From NCBI GenBank assembly GCA_964544605.1, contig CAZJBX010000018.1, forward strand, positions 1 through 54,058: 54,058 bases of DNA, given 5' to 3'. The notes below the pieces were generated by a model, which made no database searches, was not told where the DNA came from, and worked only from the letters and a program-made list of their open reading frames with translations. Position numbers and translations under genes: made by a program. Below, piece by piece: positions 42,298-50,786 of this stretch. Every line of letters starts with the position of its first letter. Position 1 is the first letter of the stretch. Source of the DNA: JAMIFN01 sp964544605. Its GTDB lineage: Bacteria > Pseudomonadota > Gammaproteobacteria > Burkholderiales > Burkholderiaceae_C.

Positions 42298-42585
42298 GTT
42301 CCCTGCGCCATACTTTTAGGGGTATTCACTGAGGGAAAAGCGGCTTTTTTCTGACTTGCCGCAGGCCGATTGCGCTTCGCAATGGGCACAATAGGCCACA
42401 TACCTGCCTTCTGGCAAGCAAGGAGTCCCTGTCCATTTCGGGCGCTAGGGCTTTTTCTCTTGTGGTTTGCGTGCAAAATATGCTGAATTATTGATGCACT
42501 TGCCAAGTCTTCACCCCCTGGGTCTTGTAAGCTAAGGGGGTTTGGCGTGTTGCGCTTTACTGTTGTCCCCTCTATTGAGTTGTTT
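42298..42585. other. Intergenic region between rnhB and pilB
   Basis: About 290 bp without a supported gene. It contains a small hairpin (ATTGCG-CTT-CGCAAT at 42369-42383) and an AT-richer stretch (GCAAAATATGCTGAATTATT, about 42471-42490) that may be the pilB promoter. No convincing -35 or sigma-54 site was found. Confidence 0.5.
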
Positions 42586-44313
42586 ATGTCCACGACCAGT
42601 CCCAATTCTCCTGCCACTGTTGCTGTTCCTGCCCTTGGGCGGGTGTTGATGCTGCACGGCAAAATCACTGAGGATGAGGCCAAGGCGGCCAAGCGTACGG
42701 CCGAGGCTTCAGGCAAGCGTTACGAGCAAGAACTGCTGGATTTGGGCCGCTTTACGGGCGCTGAAATGGCCCACCTGATTGCCGAAGCGCATTCCATTCC
42801 CTTGCTGGATTTGAGCGCCATTGATTTGCAGGGGCTGCCCAAAGATTTGATTGATGCCAAGTTGTGCTCGACGCACTATCTTTTGCCTTTGGTCAAACGC
42901 GGCAACCGTGTCACGATTGCGACATCGGACCCATCCGATCGGGAGGTCGCCAGTAAAATCAAATTTGCCACCCAAATGAGTGTCGATTGGGTGGTGGTTG
43001 AGTTTCCAAAATTGGTCACTGTGCTAGAGGAACTTGGCATGAGCGCCGCAGAGGCGCTCAACGAGATGATTACGGGCGATATCGATTTTGGTGAAGCCAC
43101 GATTGAAGATATTGCCGAAGGCGGTGAAGATGTCATGGCCGCCGATGTGGATGACGCGCCGGTGGTCAAATTCTTGCAAAAAATGCTGTTCGATGCTTAC
43201 AACATGCGTGCTTCGGATTTGCATTTTGAGCCTTACGAATTCAACTACCGTGTGCGCTTTCGTATCGATGGCGAGTTGCGTGAGATTTCATCGCCTCCGA
43301 TTGCCATCAAAGACAAGCTGGCCTCGCGCATCAAGGTGATTTCGCGTCTCGATATTTCAGAAAAACGCGTCCCTCAAGATGGCCGCATGAAGATGAAAAT
43401 CGGCAAAAATGTGATCGATTTTCGTGTCAGCACACTGCCCACCATGTTTGGTGAAAAAATCGTGATTCGTATTCTGGATCCGTCTAGTGCCAAGCTGGGT
43501 ATTGATGCCTTGGGTTATGAGCCAGAAGAGAAAGAGCGCCTGCTTGAGGCCGTGCATCGCCCCTACGGTATGGTTTTGGTGACAGGCCCAACTGGTTCAG
43601 GCAAAACGGTATCGCTCTACACCTGCTTGAATATTTTGAACAAGCCTGGGGTGAATATTTCCACCGCAGAAGACCCTTGCGAGATCAACTTGCCGGGCGT
43701 GAACCAGGTGAATGTGAACGACAAAGCGGGTTTGACCTTTGCAGCGGCGCTCAAGTCCTTCTTGCGTCAAGATCCTGATGTCATCATGGTGGGTGAGATC
43801 CGTGACCTTGAAACCGCCGATATCGCCATCAAAGCGGCGCAAACGGGGCATATGGTGCTCTCCACCTTGCACACCAACGATGCGCCCACCACCCTGACGC
43901 GGATGCTGAACATGGGCATCGCGCCTTTTAACATCGCCTCCAGTGTGATTTTGATTACCGCCCAGCGTTTGGGTCGTCGCCTGTGCAACGAGTGCAAAGA
44001 GCCGCTGGATGTGCCTGAGCAAGCTTTGCTGGATGCGGGCTTCCAGCCTGAGGAGTTGGATGGCTCTTGGGTGCCCTACCGACCTGTGGGCTGTGCCAAG
44101 TGCAACAACGGCTACAAAGGGCGGGTCGGCATTTACCAAGTGATGCCCATCAGTGAAGAAATTCAACGGCTGATTTTGACCAAAGGCACAGCCTTGGATA
44201 TTGCCAAGCAAGCTGAAGCCGAGGGCGTGCGCAGTCTGCGTTTGTCTGGGCTCTTGAAAGTCAAGCAGGGCGTCACCTCACTTGAAGAAGTGCTGTCCGT
44301 CACCAACGAATAA
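42586..44313 (+). CDS. pilB: Type IV pilus extension ATPase PilB
   Basis: 575 residues. An N-terminal MshEN-type domain (about 1-150) precedes the secretion ATPase core. Walker A is GPTGSGKTVSLYT (about 333). The Asp box and Walker B region is FLRQDPDVIMVGEIRDLETA, and the His box is GHMVLSTLHTND. The zinc-binding tetracysteine is in LCNECKEPL and GCAKCNNGYKGR. The frame opens at 42547, but ATG 42586 (MSTTSPNSPATV) was chosen as nearest typical start. First gene of pilB-pilC-pilD-coaE. Confidence 0.95.
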   Translation: MSTTSPNSPATVAVPALGRVLMLHGKITEDEAKAAKRTAEASGKRYEQELLDLGRFTGAEMAHLIAEAHSIPLLDLSAIDLQGLPKDLIDAKLCSTHYLLPLVKRGNRVTIATSDPSDREVASKIKFATQMSVDWVVVEFPKLVTVLEELGMSAAEALNEMITGDIDFGEATIEDIAEGGEDVMAADVDDAPVVKFLQKMLFDAYNMRASDLHFEPYEFNYRVRFRIDGELREISSPPIAIKDKLASRIKVISRLDISEKRVPQDGRMKMKIGKNVIDFRVSTLPTMFGEKIVIRILDPSSAKLGIDALGYEPEEKERLLEAVHRPYGMVLVTGPTGSGKTVSLYTCLNILNKPGVNISTAEDPCEINLPGVNQVNVNDKAGLTFAAALKSFLRQDPDVIMVGEIRDLETADIAIKAAQTGHMVLSTLHTNDAPTTLTRMLNMGIAPFNIASSVILITAQRLGRRLCNECKEPLDVPEQALLDAGFQPEELDGSWVPYRPVGCAKCNNGYKGRVGIYQVMPISEEIQRLILTKGTALDIAKQAEAEGVRSLRLSGLLKVKQGVTSLEEVLSVTNE

Positions 44314-44339
44314 CGAACACAAGAAAAGAGAACACATTT

Positions 44340-45569
44340 ATGGCTACTGCGAAACCCGCTGCGAAAAAAGCGCCGAGCACTGATTCGATTTTTGCTTGGT
44401 CAGGCAAAGATAAGGCTGGCAAAGTCGTTAAAGGTGAGTTGCGCGCCACGACTGAGGCACAAGTGCAAGCGAGCCTGCGCCGTCAGGGTGTGACGGTCAC
44501 CAGCATCAAAAAGCGCCGTATGCGCGCTGGCGCATCCATCAAGCCCAAAGACATCATGATCTTCACGCGCCAATTGGCGACCATGATGAAAGCGGGCGTG
44601 CCGCTTTTGCAAGCTTTCGATATTGTGGGCCGAGGCAACCCCAACCAAAGTGTGGGCAAGTTGCTCAATGACATTCGCTCTGATGTGGAGACAGGGACCT
44701 CTTTGTCTTCAGCCTTCCGCAAGCACCCCAAATACTTTGACAGCCTGTATTGCAACTTGGTTGAAGCAGGTGAGCAAGCAGGTATTTTGGAATCTTTGCT
44801 GGACCGTTTGGCCACCTATATGGAGAAAACGGAAAACCTGAAATCCAAAATCAAATCGGCCATGATGTACCCGACTGCCGTGATCGTCACGGCTTTTGTG
44901 GTTGTTGCCGTGATCATGATTTTCGTGATTCCTTCGTTCAAAGAGGTCTTCTCTAGCTTTGGCGCTGAGCTGCCTGCCCCCACCTTGATCGTGATGGGCA
45001 TCAGTGACTTTTTCGTCAGTTACTGGTGGTTGATTTTTGGTCTCATCGGTGGCGGCATTTACTTCTTCATGCAAGCCTGGAAGCGCAGCGAGAAGGTGCA
45101 AGCTTTTATGGATCGCCTGCTCTTGAAAATCCCCATCTTCGGCCCGCTGATTGAAAAATCTGTTGTCGCGCGTTGGACCCGCACCTTGGCCACCATGTTT
45201 GCTGCGGGCGTGCCTTTGGTTGAAGCACTGGACTCAGTCGGCGGCGCATCGGGCAATTATTTGTATAAAACGGCCACAGAAGAAATCCAAAAAGAGATTT
45301 CATCGGGCACGAGCCTGACCATGGCCATGAGCAATGCCAACCTCTTTCCCAGTATGGTGCTGCAAATGGCCGCAATTGGTGAGGAGTCTGGCTCGCTCGA
45401 CCACATGTTGGGCAAAGCCGCTGACTTTTATGAAGAAGAAGTCGATGATGCTGTGGATGGCCTCTCTAGTTTGATGGAGCCCATCATCATCGTGGTGCTT
45501 GGTACCGTCATTGGCGGCATTGTGGTCTCCATGTATCTGCCCATCTTCAAACTCGGCTCGGTGGTTTAA
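44340..45569 (+). CDS. pilC: Type IV pilus inner membrane platform protein PilC
   Basis: 409 residues with two T2SSF domains: FTRQLATMMKAGVPLLQAFD and later WTRTLATMFAAGVPLVEALD, each followed by the domain-end motif (NLVEAGEQAGILE and QMAAIGEESGSLD). Three membrane segments (AVIVTAFVVVAVIMIFVIP; YWWLIFGLIGGGIYFFMQ; IIIVVLGTVIGGIVVSMYLP). N-terminal Ala/Lys-rich start. It converts PilB motion into pilin insertion. Its stop TAA shares a base with the pilD ATG (TAATG). Confidence 0.96.
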   Translation: MATAKPAAKKAPSTDSIFAWSGKDKAGKVVKGELRATTEAQVQASLRRQGVTVTSIKKRRMRAGASIKPKDIMIFTRQLATMMKAGVPLLQAFDIVGRGNPNQSVGKLLNDIRSDVETGTSLSSAFRKHPKYFDSLYCNLVEAGEQAGILESLLDRLATYMEKTENLKSKIKSAMMYPTAVIVTAFVVVAVIMIFVIPSFKEVFSSFGAELPAPTLIVMGISDFFVSYWWLIFGLIGGGIYFFMQAWKRSEKVQAFMDRLLLKIPIFGPLIEKSVVARWTRTLATMFAAGVPLVEALDSVGGASGNYLYKTATEEIQKEISSGTSLTMAMSNANLFPSMVLQMAAIGEESGSLDHMLGKAADFYEEEVDDAVDGLSSLMEPIIIVVLGTVIGGIVVSMYLPIFKLGSVV

Positions 45570-46480
45570 TGCTGCAAAGCCTGCTTGATACGCTGAGGCA
45601 ATTGCCCCCAGCGGGTTTGGCCACATTGGCCGGCCTGCTGGGGCTTTTGATTGGCAGCTTCTTGAATGTGGTGATTTTTCGCTTGCCCAAGATGATGGAG
45701 GAGCAGTGGGCCATAGAAGCCGAAAGCTACAGCCAAAAAGACAATCCAGATTGGCAGCCACCAGCCACGACCTTCAGCCTTTCACGGCCTGCCTCACATT
45801 GCGGTCATTGCGGCCATGCCATCCGCTGGTATGAAAACATCCCACTTTTGAGCTGGCTTTTTTTAGGCGCCAAGTGCTCGGCCTGCAAAGCGCCGATTTC
45901 ATGGCGCTACCCGCTCATTGAGCTGCTCACAGGTGTGGCCTTTGCCTATACCGCCTACCGCTTTGGCGTGAGCTGGGGCACGCTGCTGTGGTTTGCTTTT
46001 TGCGCCGTGGTCATGGCCTTGTTCTGGATCGACTGGGACACCACTTTGCTGCCCGATAGCCTGACCCAACCGCTGCTGTGGCTGGGTTTGATGGCCGCTT
46101 TTATGGGCCTGAACCCCTTGATTGCTGATATCAGCCACGCCTTTTGGGGGGCGGTGGTGGGTTATTTGCTCTTTGTGCCCATTGCTTGGGCCGTGGGCAA
46201 ATGGAAGGGACAGCAGGCCATGGGCAATGGCGATTTCAAACTGATGGCGGCTTTGGGCGCATGGTTGGGCTGGCAGGCGCTGTTGCCCATCGTGCTCATG
46301 TCCTCAGTGGTCGGCTCCATCATTGGTGTGGGCCTGATGCTGGGCTCTAAATTGCGCAGCTATGGCAACCAAGAGGGCGAGGGCGGTGTGTATATGCCTT
46401 TTGGTCCCTTTTTGGTCTTGGCAGGCTTTTTGGTTTACCTCATCGGCTGGCCGCGTTTGCTGGCCTTTATTGGCTTGTGA
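45569..46480 (+). CDS. pilD: Prepilin leader peptidase / N-methyltransferase PilD
   Basis: 303 residues. The N-terminal methyltransferase part contains the zinc tetracysteine CGHCGHAIRW and CSACKAPISWRYP. Aspartyl protease motifs of family A24 are IDWDTTLLPDSLT and GNGDFKLMAALGAW (GxGD). About seven to eight membrane segments. Processes type IV prepilins; no pilin gene is in the window. One-base overlaps on both sides (TAATG with pilC, TGATG with coaE) show tight coupling. Confidence 0.96.
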   Translation: MLQSLLDTLRQLPPAGLATLAGLLGLLIGSFLNVVIFRLPKMMEEQWAIEAESYSQKDNPDWQPPATTFSLSRPASHCGHCGHAIRWYENIPLLSWLFLGAKCSACKAPISWRYPLIELLTGVAFAYTAYRFGVSWGTLLWFAFCAVVMALFWIDWDTTLLPDSLTQPLLWLGLMAAFMGLNPLIADISHAFWGAVVGYLLFVPIAWAVGKWKGQQAMGNGDFKLMAALGAWLGWQALLPIVLMSSVVGSIIGVGLMLGSKLRSYGNQEGEGGVYMPFGPFLVLAGFLVYLIGWPRLLAFIGL

Positions 46481-47112
46481 TGGCAGTAAAAAAAACGCCC
46501 CGCATTGGCCTCACAGGTGGCATTGGCAGCGGTAAAAGCACAGTGGCAACCATGTTGGCCGATTTGGGCGCACGGGTGGTGGATGCCGATGCCATTGCCC
46601 GCAGCGTCACAGCGCCCAGCGGCGCAGGCTTGGCTGATGTGGCCGCTGCCTTTGGCCCGCAGATGCTGGATGCCGCAACGGGCTTGAACCGCGCCGCCAT
46701 GCGCGAGCTGGTCTTCAAACAGCCCGAGGCGCGAGCCCAGCTTGAGGCCGTGCTGCGGCCCCATATCTTGGCGGCCATGGCTGCCGCCTTGCAAGAGGCT
46801 GAGGCGCAAAAGCCAGCAGCGATTGTGCTGGACATCCCCCTCTTGGTTGAAAACTTGGCCCAATGGCGGCCTCAAATCGACAGCCTTTGGGTGGTCGATT
46901 GCAGCGCAGAAACCCAAATCGCACGGGTGCTGACCCGCCCCAGCAGCGCTGGCTGGAGCCGCAGCCAAGTGGAGGGCGTGCTGGTAGCGCAAGCCACACG
47001 GGCGGCCCGCCAAGCTGCGGCCGATGTGATTTTGCACAATGACGCTGCGACCAGCATGGCCCAACTGCAAGCGCAAGTGCATGCTGCATGGCAGCAATTT
47101 CAGTCACAATAG
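46480..47112 (+). CDS. coaE: Dephospho-CoA kinase
   Basis: 210 residues from ATG 46480 (MAVKKTPRIGLTGG). P-loop GLTGGIGSGKSTV, then DADAIARSVTAP, LDIPLLVEN and RPSSAGWSRSQVEG lid, ending ADVILHND as in CoaE. Last step of coenzyme A synthesis. Downstream of pilD, a common order in beta- and gammaproteobacteria; the zapD and yacG genes that often follow are absent. Confidence 0.95.
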   Translation: MAVKKTPRIGLTGGIGSGKSTVATMLADLGARVVDADAIARSVTAPSGAGLADVAAAFGPQMLDAATGLNRAAMRELVFKQPEARAQLEAVLRPHILAAMAAALQEAEAQKPAAIVLDIPLLVENLAQWRPQIDSLWVVDCSAETQIARVLTRPSSAGWSRSQVEGVLVAQATRAARQAAADVILHNDAATSMAQLQAQVHAAWQQFQSQ

Positions 47113-47173
47113 TGGACTTTGCCCTTGGCGCTTTTGCCGCCGCCCGCTGAGCCAGCCCATTGAAGTCCCATTT

Positions 47174-47818
47174 ATGAGCACCCAAGACCTCCACGCCCTG
47201 CGCAAAGACTATGCTCAGGCCCAATTGCTAGAAGCCGATGCGCCCAGTGCGCCCACAGCCCTCTTTGCCCGCTGGTTTGAACAAGCCCTGCAAGCCCAAG
47301 TGCCCGAGCCCAATGCCATGACGCTGGCCACCGTGGGCAGCGACATGCGCCCTAGCAGCCGCATTGTGCTCATCAAAGATTTTGATGAAGCTGGCGTGGT
47401 GTTCTACACCAACTACCACAGCCGCAAAGGCCAGCAATTGGCGGGCAATCCCTTTGCCGCCTTGCAGTTTCACTGGGTTGAGCTCGAACGCGTGGTGCGC
47501 ATTGAAGGGCGGGTTGAGCGCGTGGCAGAGGCCGAAAGCGACGCCTACTTTGCCTCGCGCCCGCAGGGCAGCCAACTCGGGGCATGGGCCTCACCACAAA
47601 GCCAGGTTTTGTCTGGGCCAGAGGCTTTGCAAGCGCGCTTGAGTGCCGTGGAAAGCCGCTTCGCCCAAGAAGCCCTATACCGCCCACCGCACTGGGGCGG
47701 CTACCGCCTGCGGCCCGATTACTGGGAGTTTTGGCAAGGCCGCCCCAGCCGCTTGCACGATCGCCTCGCCTACCGCTTGCAGGCTGGGCAATGGCAGCGC
47801 CAACGCCTGGCACCTTAA
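47174..47818 (+). CDS. pdxH: Pyridoxamine 5'-phosphate oxidase
   Basis: 214 residues. FMN-dependent oxidase that makes pyridoxal phosphate. Motifs PNAMTLATVGSDMRPSSRIV, GVVFYTNYHSRKGQQL, PFAALQFHWVELERVVRIEG, YFASRPQGSQLGAWASPQS and the C-terminal RPDYWEFWQGRPSRLHDRL are all canonical. ATG 47174 (MSTQDLHALRK) matches the family start. Stop is directly followed by the phaR ATG (TAAATG). Confidence 0.96.
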   Translation: MSTQDLHALRKDYAQAQLLEADAPSAPTALFARWFEQALQAQVPEPNAMTLATVGSDMRPSSRIVLIKDFDEAGVVFYTNYHSRKGQQLAGNPFAALQFHWVELERVVRIEGRVERVAEAESDAYFASRPQGSQLGAWASPQSQVLSGPEALQARLSAVESRFAQEALYRPPHWGGYRLRPDYWEFWQGRPSRLHDRLAYRLQAGQWQRQRLAP

Positions 47819-48469
47819 ATGCAGAAAAGGATGAAAGCCAAGATGACAGAAAAAACCAAACGCAAAACAACGGCGGCCCCCACAGCGGCCAAAAAAGCCG
47901 CCACGAAAACAAGTGCTAAAACGGCGACAAAAGTTGCGAAAAAATCAGCAAGCAGCCCCAAATCGGCGGCTCAAAAAGCGGATTTTGGCGATAGCGTGGT
48001 GATTAAAAAATACCCCAATCGCCGTTTGTATGACACCAGCAGCTCGGCCTATATCACTTTGGCTGAAATCAAGGCCATGGTGGTGGAGCAAGCCCATTTT
48101 GTCGTGTTGGATGCAAAAACAGGTGAAGATTTAACGCGCAGTATTTTGCTGCAAATTATTCTTGAGGAAGAGTCGGGCGGACTGCCTTTGTTTTCGGCGC
48201 AAAGCTTGTCCAATTTGATTCGCTTTTATGGCCATGCCACACAAAGCGTGATGGGCCGTGCCCTTGAGAAAAACTTCCAAGCCATGATGGAAATGCAGGC
48301 CCGTTTGCACGATCAGCGCAAAGCCTTTACGCCTGAGGCTTGGGCGCAGATGATGAACCCCCAGTCGGGCATGATGCAAGGCTGGATGGGCACTTATGGC
48401 GAGCAGTCGCGCAATATTTTGGCGCAGATGCAAGAGCAAATGCTCAAGGCTTTTCAAATGAAGAAGTAA
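47819..48469 (+). CDS. phaR: Polyhydroxyalkanoate synthesis regulator PhaR with basic N-terminal extension
   Basis: 216 residues. The DNA-binding domain is VIKKYPNRRLYDTSSSAYIT, followed by the PHB-accumulation domain (VLDAKTGEDLTRSILLQIIL, LPLFSAQSLSNLIRFYG) and a Met/Gln-rich tail. PhaR represses phasin genes and binds PHA granules. Unusual here: a Lys/Ala/Thr-rich, histone-H1-like stretch of about 45 residues before the domain (AAKKAATKTSAKTATKVAKK and flanks). The start could be ATG 47819 or ATG 47843 (MTEKTKRK); GAAAAGGATGAAAG precedes the latter. Presence suggests the organism stores PHA. Confidence 0.92.
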   Translation: MQKRMKAKMTEKTKRKTTAAPTAAKKAATKTSAKTATKVAKKSASSPKSAAQKADFGDSVVIKKYPNRRLYDTSSSAYITLAEIKAMVVEQAHFVVLDAKTGEDLTRSILLQIILEEESGGLPLFSAQSLSNLIRFYGHATQSVMGRALEKNFQAMMEMQARLHDQRKAFTPEAWAQMMNPQSGMMQGWMGTYGEQSRNILAQMQEQMLKAFQMKK

Positions 48470-48475
48470 AGCACC

Positions 48476-49216
48476 ATGTACTATTTGTTTTGCCTGATTC
48501 GATCTTTGCTGCATTTGGCTTGGATGGCTGTCACCATGCCCATTTATGCCATTTTGATTTTGATTTTGTCCCCTTTTGCCAGCAAAGCCTTGCTGTATCG
48601 AATTGCGCGGGGCTGGCTGGCCAATGTGGTATGGAGCCTGCGCTGGATTTGCGGCGTGCAGTGGCGCATCACGGGCTTAGAGCACTTGCAATCGGGGCAA
48701 ACACCCGTGATTTTGGCCAAACACCAATCGACTTACGAAACCTTTTTATTGCCTGCAATTTTGCCGCGCCCCATTGCCTATGTGTATAAACGCGAATTGA
48801 ACTATGTGCCGCTATTTGGCTGGGCCATGTCGCGCCTCGATATGGTGCATATCAACCGCTCCGCCAAGCGCGAGGCTTTTAATTTGGTGGCCGATCAGGG
48901 CCGCCGCATCATGGGCCAAGGCGTGAGCGTGGCCATGTTCCCTGAGGGCACGCGCATTCCGCGCGGGCAGGCGGGGCAGTACAAAACGGGCGGCAGTCGC
49001 TTGGCCGTGGCCACAGGCCAGCCGCTGGTGCCCATTGCCATCACCTCGGCCAAATGCTGGCCGCGCAAGGCCATCATCAAATACCCAGGGGTGGTGGATG
49101 TCTCCATTGGTGCGCCCATTGCCAGTGCAGGCCGTGATGTGGATGAACTGATGGCCGAGGCCAAAGCTTTTATTGAAGGCGAAATGCGCCGTTTGGATGG
49201 AGAGGCATATGAGTGA
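48476..49216 (+). CDS. Lysophospholipid acyltransferase (PlsC family)
   Basis: 246 residues. Acyltransferase motif I is KHQSTYETF, an HX4E variant of the usual HX4D; motif III is FPEGTRIPRGQAG; motif IV is PLVPIAITS. N-terminal membrane segment AVTMPIYAILILILSPF. Probably makes phosphatidic acid from lysophosphatidic acid, or acylates another lysolipid. Begins six bases after phaR and overlaps the DUF423 gene by eight bases. Confidence 0.9.
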   Translation: MYYLFCLIRSLLHLAWMAVTMPIYAILILILSPFASKALLYRIARGWLANVVWSLRWICGVQWRITGLEHLQSGQTPVILAKHQSTYETFLLPAILPRPIAYVYKRELNYVPLFGWAMSRLDMVHINRSAKREAFNLVADQGRRIMGQGVSVAMFPEGTRIPRGQAGQYKTGGSRLAVATGQPLVPIAITSAKCWPRKAIIKYPGVVDVSIGAPIASAGRDVDELMAEAKAFIEGEMRRLDGEAYE

Positions 49217-49628
49217 GGCAAAAAACAGTTTGACTTGGGCGGTGGCGGTGGCCGCTGTATTGGGCGCAACGGGCGTGGGCATGGCCGCCTATGCCAGCCA
49301 CGGTTTGGGTTTTATCGCCGATGAAAGCGCCCGTGAGGCCGCCCGCGCCACTTTGCAACATGCCGTGCAGCAGCAGTTGTTGCATGCGCCTGTGCTCTTG
49401 GCCTTGGGTTTGTGGGGCAGTGTGGCGCAGCGCCCCGCGCCCTGGTGTATGAAGGCGGCGGCGGTGTTGTTGGTACTGGGTTTGCTGCTGTTCAGTGGCC
49501 TGATTTACGCCAAGATTTTGCTCGGCTTTGCGGCCTTGAGCGCACTGGTGCCCGTGGGTGGCATGTGCCTGATGGCGGCGTGGTTGCTGCTGCTACCTGC
49601 GGCTTTTAAATTAGGTGCGCGGGGCTAA
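49209..49628 (+). CDS. DUF423 family membrane protein (YgdD-like)
   Basis: 139 residues with four hydrophobic segments and the family signature AAYASHGL near the N-terminus, then QQQLLHAPVLLALGL and FSGLIYAKILLGF, ending with PVGGMCLMAAWLLLL. Role unknown across bacteria. ATG 49209 lies in the last codons of the acyltransferase gene. Its last 18 bases overlap the 3' end of the convergent lpxB. Confidence 0.88.
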   Translation: MSEAKNSLTWAVAVAAVLGATGVGMAAYASHGLGFIADESAREAARATLQHAVQQQLLHAPVLLALGLWGSVAQRPAPWCMKAAAVLLVLGLLLFSGLIYAKILLGFAALSALVPVGGMCLMAAWLLLLPAAFKLGARG

Positions 49629-50786
49629 ATCGGCCAGCACACTTTGAATGCGCTCGGCACTGGGGGCCAATAGGCTGCGGTGCAGGGCGGTGAAGCGCTG
49701 CTCGATGAGCTGGCGTTGCGCCATATCTTGCCACTGCTCCAAGGCTGCCTCAGCCAAGCTCTGCGGGTTCAGGGCGTTTTGCATGAGCTCGGGCACGACA
49801 AAATCCTCACTCAAAATATTGGGCAAGGCCAGCCAAGGCTGCAATTGTTTGCCGCGCAAAAACTGCCAATTGAGCCAGCTCACGCGGTAGGCCACCACAT
49901 GCGGGCGTTTGAACAGGGCGGCCTCTAGGCTGGCCGTGCCGCTGGCGATGATGGCGGTGTCGCAAGCGGCCAAGACCTCGTGCGAGCGGCCTTCCAGTAA
50001 TTGCAAGCGCGAGCCCAAGCCTGCCGCATCGGCCAAGGGTTGCAGCAGGGGCAGTAAGCTCGGCAGGGTGGGGCAGATGAATTGCATTTGCGGCAGGGCG
50101 GCGCTGATGCGCTGCGCAGCAGCAAAAAAGATGGGGGCCAAGAGCTGGATTTCGCTTTTTCGGCTGCCTGGCAGCAGGGCCATGATGGCCGCATCAGCAG
50201 GCAGGCCCAAGGCCAGGCGGGCGGCGGCTTGATCGGGCTGCATGGGAATATGGGCCGCAAAGGGGTGGCCGACAAAGCTGGCGGCAATGCCCGCCTTTTC
50301 ATAAATGGCTGGCTCAAAGGGGAAGAGGCAGAGCACATGATCGGCGGCGGCGCGGATTTTTTCAATGCGCTCGGGCCGCCAAGCCCAAATGGAGGGGCTG
50401 ACGAAGTGCACGGTTTTCATGCCTTGGGCTTTGAGCTGGGCCTCAAGGCCGAGGTTGAAGTCGGGTGCGTCAATGCCAATGAAGATATCGGGGCGCTGCG
50501 GCGCTTGCAGCAATTGCTGGGCAAAGCGCTGGCGCAGGCCCATGATGCGGCGGTAGTTGCGCAGCGCATCGACATAGCCGAAGACGGCGAGTTCTTCATA
50601 GCTGTGCTGCACTTGCATACCTGCGGCGGCCATTTTCGGCCCGCCAATGCCGCTGCTGTGCAAATCGGGCCATTGTGCTTGCGCCGCTTGCAACAAGAGC
50701 TGGCCCAAGAAGTCGCCCGAAGCCTCGCCTGCGGCCAAGGCCAAGTTCAGGCGGCCAGAGTTCAGGCTTGTGCTGCTTGTTGCCAT
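49611..50786 (-). CDS. lpxB: Lipid-A-disaccharide synthase
   Basis: 391 residues, GT19 family. AGEASGDFLGQLLL, GIGGPKMAAAGMQ, FGYVDALRNYRRI, ISIDAPDF-like FIGIDAPDFNL, KTVHFVSPSIWAWRPERIEKI and GSRKSEI are the conserved blocks. Condenses UDP-diacylglucosamine with lipid X. It overlaps the dxs 3' end by 25 bases and is not in the usual lpxD-fabZ-lpxA cluster. Confidence 0.95.
   Translation of the reverse strand: MATSSTSLNSGRLNLALAAGEASGDFLGQLLLQAAQAQWPDLHSSGIGGPKMAAAGMQVQHSYEELAVFGYVDALRNYRRIMGLRQRFAQQLLQAPQRPDIFIGIDAPDFNLGLEAQLKAQGMKTVHFVSPSIWAWRPERIEKIRAAADHVLCLFPFEPAIYEKAGIAASFVGHPFAAHIPMQPDQAAARLALGLPADAAIMALLPGSRKSEIQLLAPIFFAAAQRISAALPQMQFICPTLPSLLPLLQPLADAAGLGSRLQLLEGRSHEVLAACDTAIIASGTASLEAALFKRPHVVAYRVSWLNWQFLRGKQLQPWLALPNILSEDFVVPELMQNALNPQSLAEAALEQWQDMAQRQLIEQRFTALHRSLLAPSAERIQSVLADLAPRT

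Noticed and set aside
42298..42585. Small RNA or sigma-54 promoter before pilB
   Set aside because: A GGGCAC-like stretch is present but without the required GC box at the right spacing, and no convincing RNA fold with terminator was seen.
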